A stretch of 64,000 nucleotides of DNA from Aliivibrio finisterrensis (lineage in GTDB: Bacteria > Pseudomonadota > Gammaproteobacteria > Enterobacterales > Vibrionaceae), in assembly GCF_008933155.1 (NCBI RefSeq), contig NZ_WBVP01000001.1, forward strand, positions 62,001 through 126,000, read 5' to 3'. The notes below the pieces were generated by a model that was not told the origin of the DNA, made no database searches, and saw nothing but the letters and a program-made list of their open reading frames with translations. Each line of letters opens with the position of its first letter. Positions within the stretch are counted from its first letter, which is position 1. This document shows positions 1 through 9,270 of this stretch, piece by piece. A program made the position numbers and the translations under genes.

Positions 1-135
1 TCAACATGTCATCTAGATTGCGCAATTTTAGCAGTAATTAAAATTTATTCGACAGGAATTCGTTTTAATCCTTGATATTTCGCCTTCACTTTGGCTTTAT
101 GGAGATATTATTTACTTATAATTGAATGGATTCAG

Positions 136-1326
136 ATGTCAGATAAATTAGAGACCAAATACGTCACTGCTGGTCGTAGCAAAAAATGGACAAAAGGCGT
201 AGTAAACCCTCCTGTTCAACGCGCTTCTACCGTGGTATTTAATACCGTTGCTGAAAAAACGCATGCCATGATAAACCGCGCAAAACAAACGCTTTTTTAT
301 GGCCGCCGAGGCACAGAAACTCACTTTGCATTTCAAGATGCGATGGTTGAACTTGAAGGTGGCGCAGGTTGTGCCCTTTATCCTTGCGGTACGGCTGCGA
401 TTGCCAATGCGATTTTATGTTTTGTAAAAACCGGCGATCATATTTTAATGGTCGATGGCTGCTATGAACCGACTCGTGATTACTGTGACACCATCTTGAA
501 GAAAATGGGCATTGAAACCACCTATTACGATCCAATGATTGGTGAAGGCATTCGTGATTTAATTAAACCAAATACGACGGTGCTATTTACTGAATCTCCG
601 TGTTCTATCACGATGGAAGTTCAAGACGTTCCACTCCTTGCTCGTATCGCACACGAATCAGATATTGTCGTTATGCTTGATAATACTTGGGCGGCGGGTG
701 TGAACTTCTCTCCTTTCGATCATGGCGTTGATATCTCTATTCAAGCCGCAACCAAATACATTGTCGGTCACTCTGATGTGATGCTTGGTACCGCAGTTGC
801 GAACGAAAAACATTGGGATCAACTGCGTGAACAAAGCTATTTAATGGGGCAATGCATTTCACCTGATGACGCCTATTTAGCAATGCGTGGTTTACGCACT
901 ATGGGCGTTCGTCTAAAACAGCACGAAGCTAGCAGCATTAAAGTGGCTAAGTGGCTTGAGCAGCATCCACTGGTTGATCACGTTCGTCATCCTGCACTTG
1001 AAAGCTGCCCGGGCAATGAGTTTTATCAACGTGATTTTAAAGGCTGTAATGGCTTGTTCTCTTTTGTGCTAAAACAATCTGATAGCAAAGCGACAACGGC
1101 CCTGCTTGATGGTATGAGTCATTTTAGTATGGGTTATTCTTGGGGTGGGTTTGAAAGCTTGATCTTAGCGAATGAACCAAAAAGCTTTAATGCATTAAGA
1201 ACGGTGGCTCATCCTCAGTTTGAAGCGACTTTGATCCGTGTTCATATTGGATTAGAAGATGTGGATGATTTGATTGAAGATTTAGAGCAAGGTTTAGCTC
1301 GATATCAAGAGATGTTATCTGCTTAA
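136..1326 (+). CDS. metC: Cystathionine beta-lyase
   Basis: This is a PLP-dependent enzyme that cleaves cystathionine to homocysteine, pyruvate and ammonia in methionine synthesis, acting in the cytoplasm. The 396-residue length and the whole fold match the Cys/Met metabolism PLP family. The Schiff-base lysine is K207 in the motif QAATKYIVGHSD, and FYGRRGTETHFAFQDAM near residues 55-70 is the usual substrate-side segment. An in-frame start 45 bases upstream exists, but the family begins near MSDKLETKYV, so I chose the ATG at 136. It stands alone and ends in a strong hairpin. The next genes are on the opposite strand. Confidence in the family is high; separating it from cystathionine gamma-lyase or synthase rests on overall resemblance to MetC. 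Confidence 0.93.
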   Translation: MSDKLETKYVTAGRSKKWTKGVVNPPVQRASTVVFNTVAEKTHAMINRAKQTLFYGRRGTETHFAFQDAMVELEGGAGCALYPCGTAAIANAILCFVKTGDHILMVDGCYEPTRDYCDTILKKMGIETTYYDPMIGEGIRDLIKPNTTVLFTESPCSITMEVQDVPLLARIAHESDIVVMLDNTWAAGVNFSPFDHGVDISIQAATKYIVGHSDVMLGTAVANEKHWDQLREQSYLMGQCISPDDAYLAMRGLRTMGVRLKQHEASSIKVAKWLEQHPLVDHVRHPALESCPGNEFYQRDFKGCNGLFSFVLKQSDSKATTALLDGMSHFSMGYSWGGFESLILANEPKSFNALRTVAHPQFEATLIRVHIGLEDVDDLIEDLEQGLARYQEMLSA

Positions 1327-1351
1327 TTCAGTTTATATCGTTTTTACTTAC

Positions 1352-1385
1352 AAAAATGGCGACTCCTAAATGGGTCGCCATTTTT
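1352..1385 (+). terminator. Rho-independent terminator after metC
   Basis: ATGGCGAC pairs with GTCGCCAT and is followed by a T run; an A run on the other side makes it usable in both directions, so it could also end the convergent DUF2750 gene. Confidence 0.85.
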
Positions 1386-1403
1386 ATTTGTATTAATTCA
1401 ATA

Positions 1404-1790
1404 TTAACGCTTTCTTTCTTGTTTTGTTAATTCAAAATCGAATTCGTCGGGAAAAAGGATTTGCCCTTCTTCGTTTTGATTAGGGAATACAACAACCGCT
1501 AATTCATCATCTTCAAGACCTGTTGTCCAGCGACTGTGCCATTTGTTTAATGAAATAGACTCTGCTTTACATACGTCCCATTCACCTGTTGCCCATGCTT
1601 CTGCAAACTCTTTATTTGGCCATACAGGAACGCAATCTTCTTCTTCGGTATTCAACATCACACAACCGTGTTCATCAGTCAAAATCCAAATTTCACGATT
1701 AGCGACAACTTCTTTCATAAAGTAAGTAAAACGCTCTTCTTCATGAGAATTTACGATTTTGTCCATTGCTTGTTGATCTAATTGGCTCAT
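1404..1790 (-). CDS. DUF2750 domain protein
   Basis: This is a 128-residue acidic soluble protein of the DUF2750 family, which is found in many gammaproteobacteria and has no established function. There is no signal peptide or membrane segment. Conserved-looking features are the stretch EIWILTDEHGCVML (about residues 32-45), the WPNKEFAEAW motif (about 77-86) and the C-terminal VVFPNQNEEGQILFPDEFDF region, which is typical of the family. It lies between metC and the efflux operon, in the same direction as the efflux genes but separated from them by a hairpin terminator, so it is probably transcribed alone. The family assignment is from recognition; no function is proposed. Confidence 0.8.
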   Translation of the reverse strand: MSQLDQQAMDKIVNSHEEERFTYFMKEVVANREIWILTDEHGCVMLNTEEEDCVPVWPNKEFAEAWATGEWDVCKAESISLNKWHSRWTTGLEDDELAVVVFPNQNEEGQILFPDEFDFELTKQERKR

Positions 1791-1842
1791 TTACTGTTCC
1801 TAATATGTGGACTGCATTTGTATTATCCAGATAGAATATCAC

Positions 1843-1880
1843 AAAAAAAGCCCATACTAGATATTCTAATATGGGCTTTT
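1843..1880 (-). terminator. Terminator of the RND efflux operon
   Basis: AAAGCCCATA and TATGGGCTTTT form a 10-bp stem just past the end of the permease gene; A/T runs on both sides suit either direction. Confidence 0.8.
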
Positions 1881-1904
1881 GAACATTTATTCTATGCGTC
1901 TATT

Positions 1905-4900
1905 TTAGTATTCGACGACTTTAATTTTATGGAACATGCGATACAACACAGGAACCACAATTAAGGTCAGTACGGTTGCGAAACCTAGACCAAACATAAT
2001 GGTTACCGCCATTGGTTTAAAGAAGGTATCTGGTAATAGTGGGATCATACCTAAAATGGTCGTAATTGCTGCCATACAAACCGGACGAACACGGCTTAAC
2101 GCGGCATCAACGACTGCATGGTAGGGTTCTTTTCCTGAGTGTATTTCTATCTCTATTTGATCAAGCAGTACGATTCCGTTTTTCAACAGCATGCCACTCA
2201 AACTCAAGAAACCAAGCAGTGCCATAAAGCCAAATGGGGTATTGAGTAAGAGCAGACCACTGGTTACACCAATGAGTGCCAATGGCACCGTTAACCAAAC
2301 AATCACCGACTCTTTCACACTGTTAAACAAGAACACAGTCACTAAGAACATGAACAAGTAACCCATTGGCATGGTTTGGAACAATGACGCTTGTGCATCA
2401 CGAGACGATTCATATTCACCGCCCCACTCCAAGCTATAACCCGTAGGGAAATCAATCGCTTCAATTTGTGGCTGTAAACGCTTTTGTAATGTTGCGGCAG
2501 TTTCTTCCCCTAAAATATCAGGGTCAGCCATTACCGTTAGCATACGTTTACGGTTTTTACGCACAACCAGAGGATCTTCCCAAATCACGTCATAACCTAG
2601 CACCACTTGTTGTAATGGTATGTATTGTGACAGCGCTGGACTCCAGATCTTCATTCCTTCAATTGTGCTAATATCTACACGTTCATTTTCAGGCAAACGA
2701 GTAACGATTGGCATCAATGTTGTCCCATCACGGTACACACCAATGGCTTTACCTGAGAACGCCATTTCAAGCAGTTCATTAACATCCGTTTTGGAAATAC
2801 CATATCGACGCGCCTGACTTTCGTTAAATTGAGGCTCAAGTACTTTAGTACGCTCACGCCAATCATGACGTACGTTTGTTGCGCCTGGATCTTGATGCAT
2901 TACCTCAATAACCTGTGCTGCTAAACCACGTAATATTGTAGGATCAGCCCCTACAATTCGTGCTTCCACTTTTGCACCGCCACCTGGCCCTAACTCAATC
3001 AGTTTTAACTTGTATTGAATTTGAGGATAGTTGGCTTCGATATGTTGACGAAGCTTGTCCATTAAATCAGGTAACGCTAAGTAATCATCCACACGCGTCA
3101 TTATCTCACCATAAGCTGCATAGCTTTTCTCTGGTGCGTAAGTCAGCATGAATCTTTGTAGACCTTTACCTGCGGTTGTTGTCACATGTTCAATATGTTT
3201 TTGCTCTAAGATCCACTCTTCTAACTCTTTTAATGTTGCATTGGTTGAGCGAATATCCGTCCCTTCAGGCATCCATACATCAACCATAAAGATTGGCGTG
3301 GTTGAAGATGGGAAGAAAGACTGCTTAACTTTAGTAAAGCCATACATGCTGCCGCCAAGTGCAACAACCAAGATAAGCATGGTTGCTAACGAATAGCGCA
3401 TACAAAACTCAAGGAAACGCTTGTAGATCACAAAGATCATACCGTTATATGGGTCTTTCTCTTCATGCGCTTCTCCTTCTATTTGTACTGTTTCTTTAAA
3501 AAACAAAGAAGCGAAAAACGGAGTAAGAGAAATGGCAGTAAACCAACTCAGCATCAGTGAAATAAGCAGAACAGTAAATAAGGTTCCACAATATTCACCG
3601 GTTGCATCATCCGATAGACCAATAGGCGCAAAAGCAGTTACCGCAATAACGGTTGCACCTAATAATGGCCATTTAGTTTGCGTAACAATATCAGTAGCCG
3701 CTTGCAGGCGAGTTCGTCCTTTTTGCATACCAATGAGTATGCCTTCGACCACCACAATAGCGTTATCTACGAGCATACCAAGAGCAATAACCAAAGCACC
3801 TAAAGAAATACGTTGTAAGTCAATCCCAAAGTATTTCATAAAGACAAATGTGCCTGACACTGTCAGTAGTAGAATAAGTCCAATCAGTAAGCCTGAGCGT
3901 ACGCCCATGAAGAACAGTAAAACGATGATAACGATAGCAACGGCTTGACCAAGACTGACCACAAAACCACTTACTGATTTGTCTACTTCTTTTGGTTGGC
4001 TGTATATCTCTGAAATATCAATACCAATGGGTTGTTGTTCTTTCAGCTCTAACATTCGTTGATCAACCAGTTTCCCAATTTCGACAACGTTAACGCCAGC
4101 ACTAAAAGAAATCCCCATATTCAAAGCAAAGTTACCATTAAAGTTAACTAAATTGCTTGGTACTTCAACATAACCACGTTTAACTTCGGCAATGTCTTTT
4201 AGATAAATAAGGCCTTGTGCTCCGCCTTCGGTAATAATCAAATCACCAAGTTGCGACACATCTTCAAACTCGCCCGTTGGGTGTATTTGAATGTATTCAG
4301 ATCCTATTTTTACTGCACCTGCACTCGATACCGTATTTTGATTTGAAAGTAGACTGTACAGCGTCTGCGGTGAAATACCTAAGCTTGTCATGCGTTTCAA
4401 AGAAGCTTCAATAAAGACTTGCTCTTGTTGCACACCAGAAACGGAGACCTTACTTACCCCATCAACTAATTCTAGTTCACGACGTAAATAATCAACATAA
4501 TCAAGCAACTCCTTATAAGAATATCCTTGACCAGTAACGGCTAAAAGTACGCCATATACGTCACCAAAATCATCAATGACAGAAGGCTCACCAACACCCG
4601 GAGGTAGTTGACGTTTCAAGTCATTCACTTTTCGGCGCAATTCATCCCATATTTGAGGAAGATCATCAGGACCATAATTGTTTTTCATGGTTACCGTTAT
4701 TTGAGATAAACCACGACTTGAAAGCGAATTCACTTCATCAACATAGGTTAATTGTTGGATTGCTTTTTCTAAAGGGTAAGTAACCTCTTCTTCTACCTGT
4801 TCAGGGGTTGCTCCAGGATAATTGGTTACGACCATGGCATCTTTAATGGTGAAGGCTGGGTCTTCTAATCGCCCCAAGCCAAAGAAAGCCGATGCACCAC

Positions 4901-4982
4901 CAATCATAAAGATCAGAGTCAACATCCAGCTAATCACTTTATTTTGTATAAAGTAAGCTGCAATTCCTTTTTCTTGACTCAT
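1905..4982 (-). CDS. RND efflux permease (VexK-like)
   Basis: This is an inner-membrane proton-driven pump subunit of the AcrB superfamily, 1025 residues, the usual length. It has an N-terminal membrane helix (about 13-35), a large periplasmic loop, the central membrane block from about residue 338, a second periplasmic loop and a C-terminal membrane block. The TM4 proton-relay motif reads GMLVDNAIVVVEG (D406, N407), so the usual Asp-Asp pair is Asp-Asn here. Its ATG overlaps the stop of the upstream adaptor gene by four bases, indicating translational coupling. Two adaptors, this permease and a nearby metC match the arrangement I recall for VexIJK of Vibrio cholerae. No outer-membrane channel is encoded here, so a TolC made elsewhere is presumably used. 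Substrates cannot be read from the sequence. Confidence 0.93.
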   Translation of the reverse strand: MSQEKGIAAYFIQNKVISWMLTLIFMIGGASAFFGLGRLEDPAFTIKDAMVVTNYPGATPEQVEEEVTYPLEKAIQQLTYVDEVNSLSSRGLSQITVTMKNNYGPDDLPQIWDELRRKVNDLKRQLPPGVGEPSVIDDFGDVYGVLLAVTGQGYSYKELLDYVDYLRRELELVDGVSKVSVSGVQQEQVFIEASLKRMTSLGISPQTLYSLLSNQNTVSSAGAVKIGSEYIQIHPTGEFEDVSQLGDLIITEGGAQGLIYLKDIAEVKRGYVEVPSNLVNFNGNFALNMGISFSAGVNVVEIGKLVDQRMLELKEQQPIGIDISEIYSQPKEVDKSVSGFVVSLGQAVAIVIIVLLFFMGVRSGLLIGLILLLTVSGTFVFMKYFGIDLQRISLGALVIALGMLVDNAIVVVEGILIGMQKGRTRLQAATDIVTQTKWPLLGATVIAVTAFAPIGLSDDATGEYCGTLFTVLLISLMLSWFTAISLTPFFASLFFKETVQIEGEAHEEKDPYNGMIFVIYKRFLEFCMRYSLATMLILVVALGGSMYGFTKVKQSFFPSSTTPIFMVDVWMPEGTDIRSTNATLKELEEWILEQKHIEHVTTTAGKGLQRFMLTYAPEKSYAAYGEIMTRVDDYLALPDLMDKLRQHIEANYPQIQYKLKLIELGPGGGAKVEARIVGADPTILRGLAAQVIEVMHQDPGATNVRHDWRERTKVLEPQFNESQARRYGISKTDVNELLEMAFSGKAIGVYRDGTTLMPIVTRLPENERVDISTIEGMKIWSPALSQYIPLQQVVLGYDVIWEDPLVVRKNRKRMLTVMADPDILGEETAATLQKRLQPQIEAIDFPTGYSLEWGGEYESSRDAQASLFQTMPMGYLFMFLVTVFLFNSVKESVIVWLTVPLALIGVTSGLLLLNTPFGFMALLGFLSLSGMLLKNGIVLLDQIEIEIHSGKEPYHAVVDAALSRVRPVCMAAITTILGMIPLLPDTFFKPMAVTIMFGLGFATVLTLIVVPVLYRMFHKIKVVEY

Positions 4983-6061
4983 AATTTCTCCTCCGTATTG
5001 ATGATATTCACTTCTAGGCCATCACGTAATCGTGAGACGCCTGCAATAACAATACGATCTCCTGCTGAAACACCATCGACAACTCGTAATCCAAACGATG
5101 TCGCTTTGGTTGTTACTACTTTTTGTTTTTTTACTTTATTGTCAGAATCGACGACCCAAACGTATTTTTCTTTTTTATCAATCTCATCGCCATCTTCATT
5201 AAAAATGGCTTCAATTGGGATAATTAATCCAAATTGGCTTGCTACATTTAATGAACTCTGTTCAGTAGTCACTTCAACAGCCATACCATCCAAAATAAAT
5301 TGGTCTTCCGGCATTGGCATAGTTAAAGTAACGAGGTATGCACCAGATTCTGGATCAGGCTCTGTTGTATACTCTTTTACTTTTGCATCGTAAGACTGTC
5401 CATTATCAAGTCGCACAGATGCTTGAATTAACTCTACAACACCTTGGTTTGGTTGCTTTGAATATAATTTATCAGGTACTTGAACAATAATATCAACGGA
5501 ATCTTTGTTGTTAATATTCACTACTTGTTGACCTACTTGAATTGTTTCAAATTGCTCAATACTTACTCGTGAAATAACACCATCAATTGGGGCTTTTAGT
5601 TCAGTAAAACTCAGTCGAAGTTTCGCTAGCTCTAAATCAGCTAATGCAATTTGACGCTGCGCGGCTAATTCATCAAATTGCGACTTTGCCAGTAAGCCTT
5701 TATCAACTAACGGTTTTGAACGTTTATATTGACTGTTTGCAACACTGTACCTTGCGCGCGCATTATCAACATCGATGTTGAAATCGGTTTTATCTAGTAC
5801 TGCTAATACTTGCCCTTTTTTAACCGTCTCACCTGGACGAACATTAAGTTCCTTAACTTCACCAGAAAGTCTAAAGCTTAAATGGGAACGATCGGCCGCT
5901 GTTGCAACAGCAGGAAGATAAAGGCGATCACTGGCTAAACCTGAATCAATATCTTTAACGATAACATTAGGAGCTTCTATTTCTGTATCCATAGGGGCAG
6001 GACTGCAAGCAGTGAGTAATATTGCTGTTGAAAGTAAGGATAGTTTCATTAATTTCTGCAT
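4979..6061 (-). CDS. RND periplasmic adaptor lipoprotein, second of two
   Basis: This is a 360-residue membrane fusion protein linking the RND permease to an outer-membrane channel. The signal peptide ends in a lipobox LLTAC (Cys at about residue 19), so it should be lipid-anchored in the periplasm. A lipoyl/barrel-sandwich half (about 65-90, LSFRLSGEVKELNVRPGETVKKGQVLAVL) is followed by a helical hairpin (about 95-150) and the second lipoyl half (about 153-180, FTELKAPIDGVISRV), then beta-barrel and membrane-proximal domains. It sits two bases after the first adaptor and overlaps the permease by four, so all three form one operon. The two adaptors are homologous but clearly diverged, suggesting a mixed adaptor ring rather than redundancy; that is inference. 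Confidence 0.92.
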   Translation of the reverse strand: MQKLMKLSLLSTAILLTACSPAPMDTEIEAPNVIVKDIDSGLASDRLYLPAVATAADRSHLSFRLSGEVKELNVRPGETVKKGQVLAVLDKTDFNIDVDNARARYSVANSQYKRSKPLVDKGLLAKSQFDELAAQRQIALADLELAKLRLSFTELKAPIDGVISRVSIEQFETIQVGQQVVNINNKDSVDIIVQVPDKLYSKQPNQGVVELIQASVRLDNGQSYDAKVKEYTTEPDPESGAYLVTLTMPMPEDQFILDGMAVEVTTEQSSLNVASQFGLIIPIEAIFNEDGDEIDKKEKYVWVVDSDNKVKKQKVVTTKATSFGLRVVDGVSAGDRIVIAGVSRLRDGLEVNIINTEEKL

Positions 6062-6063
6062 AA

Positions 6064-7098
6064 TTATAATCCTCTCTCCTTAACCCATTTGCGTACTTTC
6101 ATTCCTTCTTCTAGTCCAGAAATACCTGAAGATACTATTTGTTCAGAATCATTAAGCCCCGAAATTACTTGTCGTTTTTCATTCAACTCTATCGCGACTT
6201 TCTCAACGATACCTTGCTCAGATACACGCCATACATAAGTGGTATCGCCGTCTTGTTCAATCGCTGAAAGCGGAAGCTTCTCACTGCCACCTTTTGGAAT
6301 AGTCACTTTCACTTGGCCTGACATTCCCGGTAATATGCCTAAGTCTTTTGGTCTTGGCATGCTCATTTTTACCGTGTAACTTGATGTCTTGCTATCTGCT
6401 TCGGTATCAATTTCTTCAAATTCTAGAGGAAAACTAACCGTTGGGAATGAATCGAAAGTAACGGAAGCGGAGACTTGAGTAAAACTAAAGCGTTGCAATA
6501 GATAATCAGGAAGTTGAAAGGCAACATATAAGATATCATTGGTTTGAATATGCATAATGGGTTGCTTAGCAGTGACATATTCATAATTTTCAGCAGGTAA
6601 TAACGAAATGGTGCCATCATAAGGAGCACTTAATTGGGTATAGCTTAAATTAGCACTGGCTTGATCTAACGTCGCTTTCGCTGTTTTTCTGTTCGCTACA
6701 GCACTGTCGTAATCTTGTTCTGAGACGACTTTGTCTTTACGCAGTTTTTTAATACGTTGGTATTGAACATCAATCAGTCTGTACTGGGCTTGTGCCTGCT
6801 TTTGAATCAAACGGTACTCATCAGGGTTTATTGTTGCCAGTAACTGCCCTTTGGTAACTAATTGACCCGCATGAACATCTAAGCTACTAAGTTGACCGGG
6901 AACTCGAAAGGCAAGAACCGCTTTATCTCCGGCTTCAGCTTGCGCTGGAAACAATCGAGAAGTTTCATGATCGCCAACACTGACAGTCATTATTTTAGCT
7001 GGTCGCGACTCTGGTTCAGCAATTACTGGGGCTTGTTTTCCACACCCAATAAGAAGCGTTGAACTTAACACCGTCGCTACCATCGTTTTTTTGAACAT
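6064..7098 (-). CDS. RND periplasmic adaptor lipoprotein, first of two
   Basis: This 344-residue adaptor is the first gene of the efflux operon. It has a signal peptide with lipobox LLIGC (Cys near residue 19), a lipoyl half (about 60-90, LAFRVPGQLSSLDVHAGQLVTKGQLLATI), a helical hairpin (about 95-150) and a second lipoyl half (about 151-175, YTQLSAPYDGTISLLPA), followed by the beta-barrel domain. Its length is normal for the HlyD/AcrA-type family. A near-palindrome 23-44 bases before its ATG is a candidate operator. No TetR or MarR regulator gene lies next to the operon, so any regulator must be encoded outside it. Confidence 0.92.
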   Translation of the reverse strand: MFKKTMVATVLSSTLLIGCGKQAPVIAEPESRPAKIMTVSVGDHETSRLFPAQAEAGDKAVLAFRVPGQLSSLDVHAGQLVTKGQLLATINPDEYRLIQKQAQAQYRLIDVQYQRIKKLRKDKVVSEQDYDSAVANRKTAKATLDQASANLSYTQLSAPYDGTISLLPAENYEYVTAKQPIMHIQTNDILYVAFQLPDYLLQRFSFTQVSASVTFDSFPTVSFPLEFEEIDTEADSKTSSYTVKMSMPRPKDLGILPGMSGQVKVTIPKGGSEKLPLSAIEQDGDTTYVWRVSEQGIVEKVAIELNEKRQVISGLNDSEQIVSSGISGLEEGMKVRKWVKERGL

Positions 7099-7120
7099 AA
7101 ACCGTTCCTTGTAATGGTAT

Positions 7121-7142
7121 ATATAAGAATTATTCCTTATAT
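7121..7142 (-). promoter_or_regulatory. Candidate operator upstream of efflux operon
   Basis: The half sites ATATAAG and CTTATAT flank an 8-base spacer, just upstream of the first adaptor gene. The position and symmetry suit a repressor site, but A/T-rich palindromes also arise by chance. Confidence 0.3.
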
Positions 7143-7190
7143 CCCTACCGTCATCCAGTCAATAATAATAAGTTATAAAAATACTCTTAT

Positions 7191-7478
7191 TTATTCTTTT
7201 TTACGATTATTCCCTTTTCCATACTCCGCACGAAAATCAGGCATAACTTGCATCGCAAATGCCAAAATATAGGCTTCTTGAGAACAATAGATAGTCGTTC
7301 CAGAGGTATGCCCTTCAAGGTACGCATTATAGAATGCCTCTGTAACCGCCTCCTCTGGATTTGCACTTTCTAGAGTTTCGTTTTCTTGAACTACAAAGCC
7401 ATTTTTTGCTCTTTGCTCTCCATATTGAAACCAATCTTCTGCTTCATATTTCCTCCAAAAACAATCTAAATCACACAA
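7191..7478 (-). CDS. DUF2799-like protein lacking its signal peptide, probably damaged
   Basis: The 95-codon reading frame resembles the intact lipoprotein at 14982-15344: both contain DW, a short spacer, G..RA..G, then YxAYLxGxTxG, YCxQxAYxL and FRxxY, the pattern of DUF2799 lipoproteins. Here no ATG exists in frame until near the end; the only usable start is a TTG at 7478 with no ribosome-binding site, and a stop lies four codons upstream. A perfect GGAGG site is placed correctly in front of an ATG at 7447, but that ATG is in another frame and stops after 18 codons. The simplest reading is a gene that has lost its signal peptide and start by indels. It may instead be a short cytoplasmic relative expressed from TTG. 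Confidence 0.45.
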   Translation of the reverse strand: MCDLDCFWRKYEAEDWFQYGEQRAKNGFVVQENETLESANPEEAVTEAFYNAYLEGHTSGTTIYCSQEAYILAFAMQVMPDFRAEYGKGNNRKKE

Positions 7479-7523
7479 TAACTCAATTTATACTTAAATA
7501 GTTAACATTTAAAACACAAGTAT

Positions 7524-7554
7524 AAAAAAAGCACTCAATTTTTGAATGCTTTCT
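7524..7554 (-). terminator. Terminator after fumarase
   Basis: A short imperfect stem (AAAGCA/TGCTTT plus TCAA/TTGA) is followed on the minus strand by seven T residues, about 25 bases past the fumarase stop. Confidence 0.7.
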
Positions 7555-7577
7555 TAAATCCTAGAAATATAAATCAG

Positions 7578-9104
7578 TTAATTCATTTCAGCGATTTTAA
7601 CTTTCCATGTATCTGGGCCGATTTGATGTGCATTTGCCCCTGTTGAATCAACAGCAACCGTTACTGGCATATCTTCCACTTCAAATTCATAAATGGCTTC
7701 CATTCCTAAGTCTTCAAAAGCCACTACTCGTGCTTTTTTAATCGCTTTAGCTACTAAATAAGCCGCACCGCCTACCGCCATCAAATACACGGCTTTTTTA
7801 TCTTTAATAGACGCAACCGTTGCTGGGCCACGCTCTGCTTTACCAATCATGCCCATTAAGCCCGTATCAAGCATCATATCGGTAAATTTATCCATACGAG
7901 TGGACGTTGTTGGGCCAGCAGGGCCTACGGCTTCATCACCAACAGCATCAACTGGGCCGACGTAGTAAATAAACTTACCATTGAAGTCAACGCCCTCAGG
8001 TAAACCCTCTCCGCTTTCAATCATGCTTTGAAGACGCTTATGCGCTGCATCACGGCCTGTTAAGATCTTCCCTGTTAGTAGAACCGTTTCACCCGTCCGC
8101 CATTCTTGTACGTCTTCTTTTGTGATCGTATCAAGGTTAACTCGGCGTGTATTAGCACCAGCTTCCCAGGTAATATCTGGCCACTCTTCAAGTTTTGGTG
8201 GTTGTAAGTCCGCCGGGCCTGAACCATCAAGTGTAAAATGAACATGACGAGTCGCTGCACAGTTTGGGATCATGCATACGGGTTTTGATGCTGCATGAGT
8301 TGGTGCGGATTTGATTTTTACATCAACAACGGTTGTTAAACCACCAAGGCCTTGCGCACCAATACCAAGCTTATTGACACGATTAAAGATATCAAGACGA
8401 AGCTCTTCTTCTGCGTTTTCAGGACCACGATCAATCAACTCTTGAATGTCAATATGCTCCATTAATGATTCTTTTGCTAATACCGCTGCTTTTTCAGCAG
8501 TTCCACCAATACCTATACCTAGCATTCCTGGTGGACACCAACCTGCTCCCATTAATGGTAAGGTCTTTTCTACCCATTCCGCCACATCATCTGAAGGATT
8601 TAGCATCACCATTTTTGTTTTATTTTCAGAGCCGCCGCCTTTTGCTGCAATCTGAATCTCAACCTTATCACCTGGTACCATATTAATATGAACTACCGCA
8701 GGCGTATTGTCTTTTGTATTAATTCGCTTACCCGCAGGATCAGAAAGTACTGAAGCTCGAAGTGGGTTATCTGGATTCGTGTACGCCTGACGAGTTCCTT
8801 CATCAATCATTTGCTGTACAGTTAAATCTCCTTCCCAGCGTACATTCATACCGATATTAACAAAGCAAGTTACTATCCCCGTATCCTGACAAATAGGACG
8901 ATGCCCTTCAGCCGACATACGTGAATTTATTAAAATTTGAGCAATCGCATCTTTTGCCGCTTGGCTTTGTTCTCTATGATATGCTTTTTCTAATGCTTGA
9001 ACAAAATCAAGTGGGTGGTAATAAGAAATATACTGTAATGCATCAGCCACTGAGCTGATCACGTCTTCATTGCGGATGATAGTTTCTTTACCAACAGTCA
9101 TCAT
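7578..9104 (-). CDS. Class I fumarate hydratase (iron-sulfur, aerobic type)
   Basis: This cytoplasmic TCA-cycle enzyme interconverts fumarate and malate using a [4Fe-4S] cluster. Both class I domains are present in one 508-residue chain: the N-terminal alpha domain (GHRPICQDTGIVTCFVNIG near 70-88, GGGSENKTKM near 155-164) and the C-terminal beta domain (TGKILTGRDAAHKRL near 344-358, YYVGPVDA near 379-386). Cysteines in CQDTG, in the MLGIGIGG-preceding WCPPG loop and in CMIPNC are placed as cluster ligands in this family. The E. coli equivalents are FumA/FumB, slightly longer. Two adjacent ATGs begin the gene and I use the first. It is divergent from pabB across a 166-base gap and ends in its own terminator, so it is monocistronic. 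Confidence 0.93.
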   Translation of the reverse strand: MMTVGKETIIRNEDVISSVADALQYISYYHPLDFVQALEKAYHREQSQAAKDAIAQILINSRMSAEGHRPICQDTGIVTCFVNIGMNVRWEGDLTVQQMIDEGTRQAYTNPDNPLRASVLSDPAGKRINTKDNTPAVVHINMVPGDKVEIQIAAKGGGSENKTKMVMLNPSDDVAEWVEKTLPLMGAGWCPPGMLGIGIGGTAEKAAVLAKESLMEHIDIQELIDRGPENAEEELRLDIFNRVNKLGIGAQGLGGLTTVVDVKIKSAPTHAASKPVCMIPNCAATRHVHFTLDGSGPADLQPPKLEEWPDITWEAGANTRRVNLDTITKEDVQEWRTGETVLLTGKILTGRDAAHKRLQSMIESGEGLPEGVDFNGKFIYYVGPVDAVGDEAVGPAGPTTSTRMDKFTDMMLDTGLMGMIGKAERGPATVASIKDKKAVYLMAVGGAAYLVAKAIKKARVVAFEDLGMEAIYEFEVEDMPVTVAVDSTGANAHQIGPDTWKVKIAEMN

Positions 9105-9270
9105 TAAATCCTCTTATATATATGCTTCCATGGCGTGTTAAGTCTGTTTTTTTACTTAGTGACGTGAGCGATCACCAATCTATTATTTTCTTTTAGAACA
9201 GCCAATATGATACTCTTGCTCTCCATTCAAGGCTATCGTTGCTCATCACATTCTGGTTATAAAACTTAAA

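Noticed and set aside
3532-3948. 138-codon + strand frame inside the RND permease
   Set aside because: It is antisense to a conserved membrane gene, with no ribosome site or recognisable protein.
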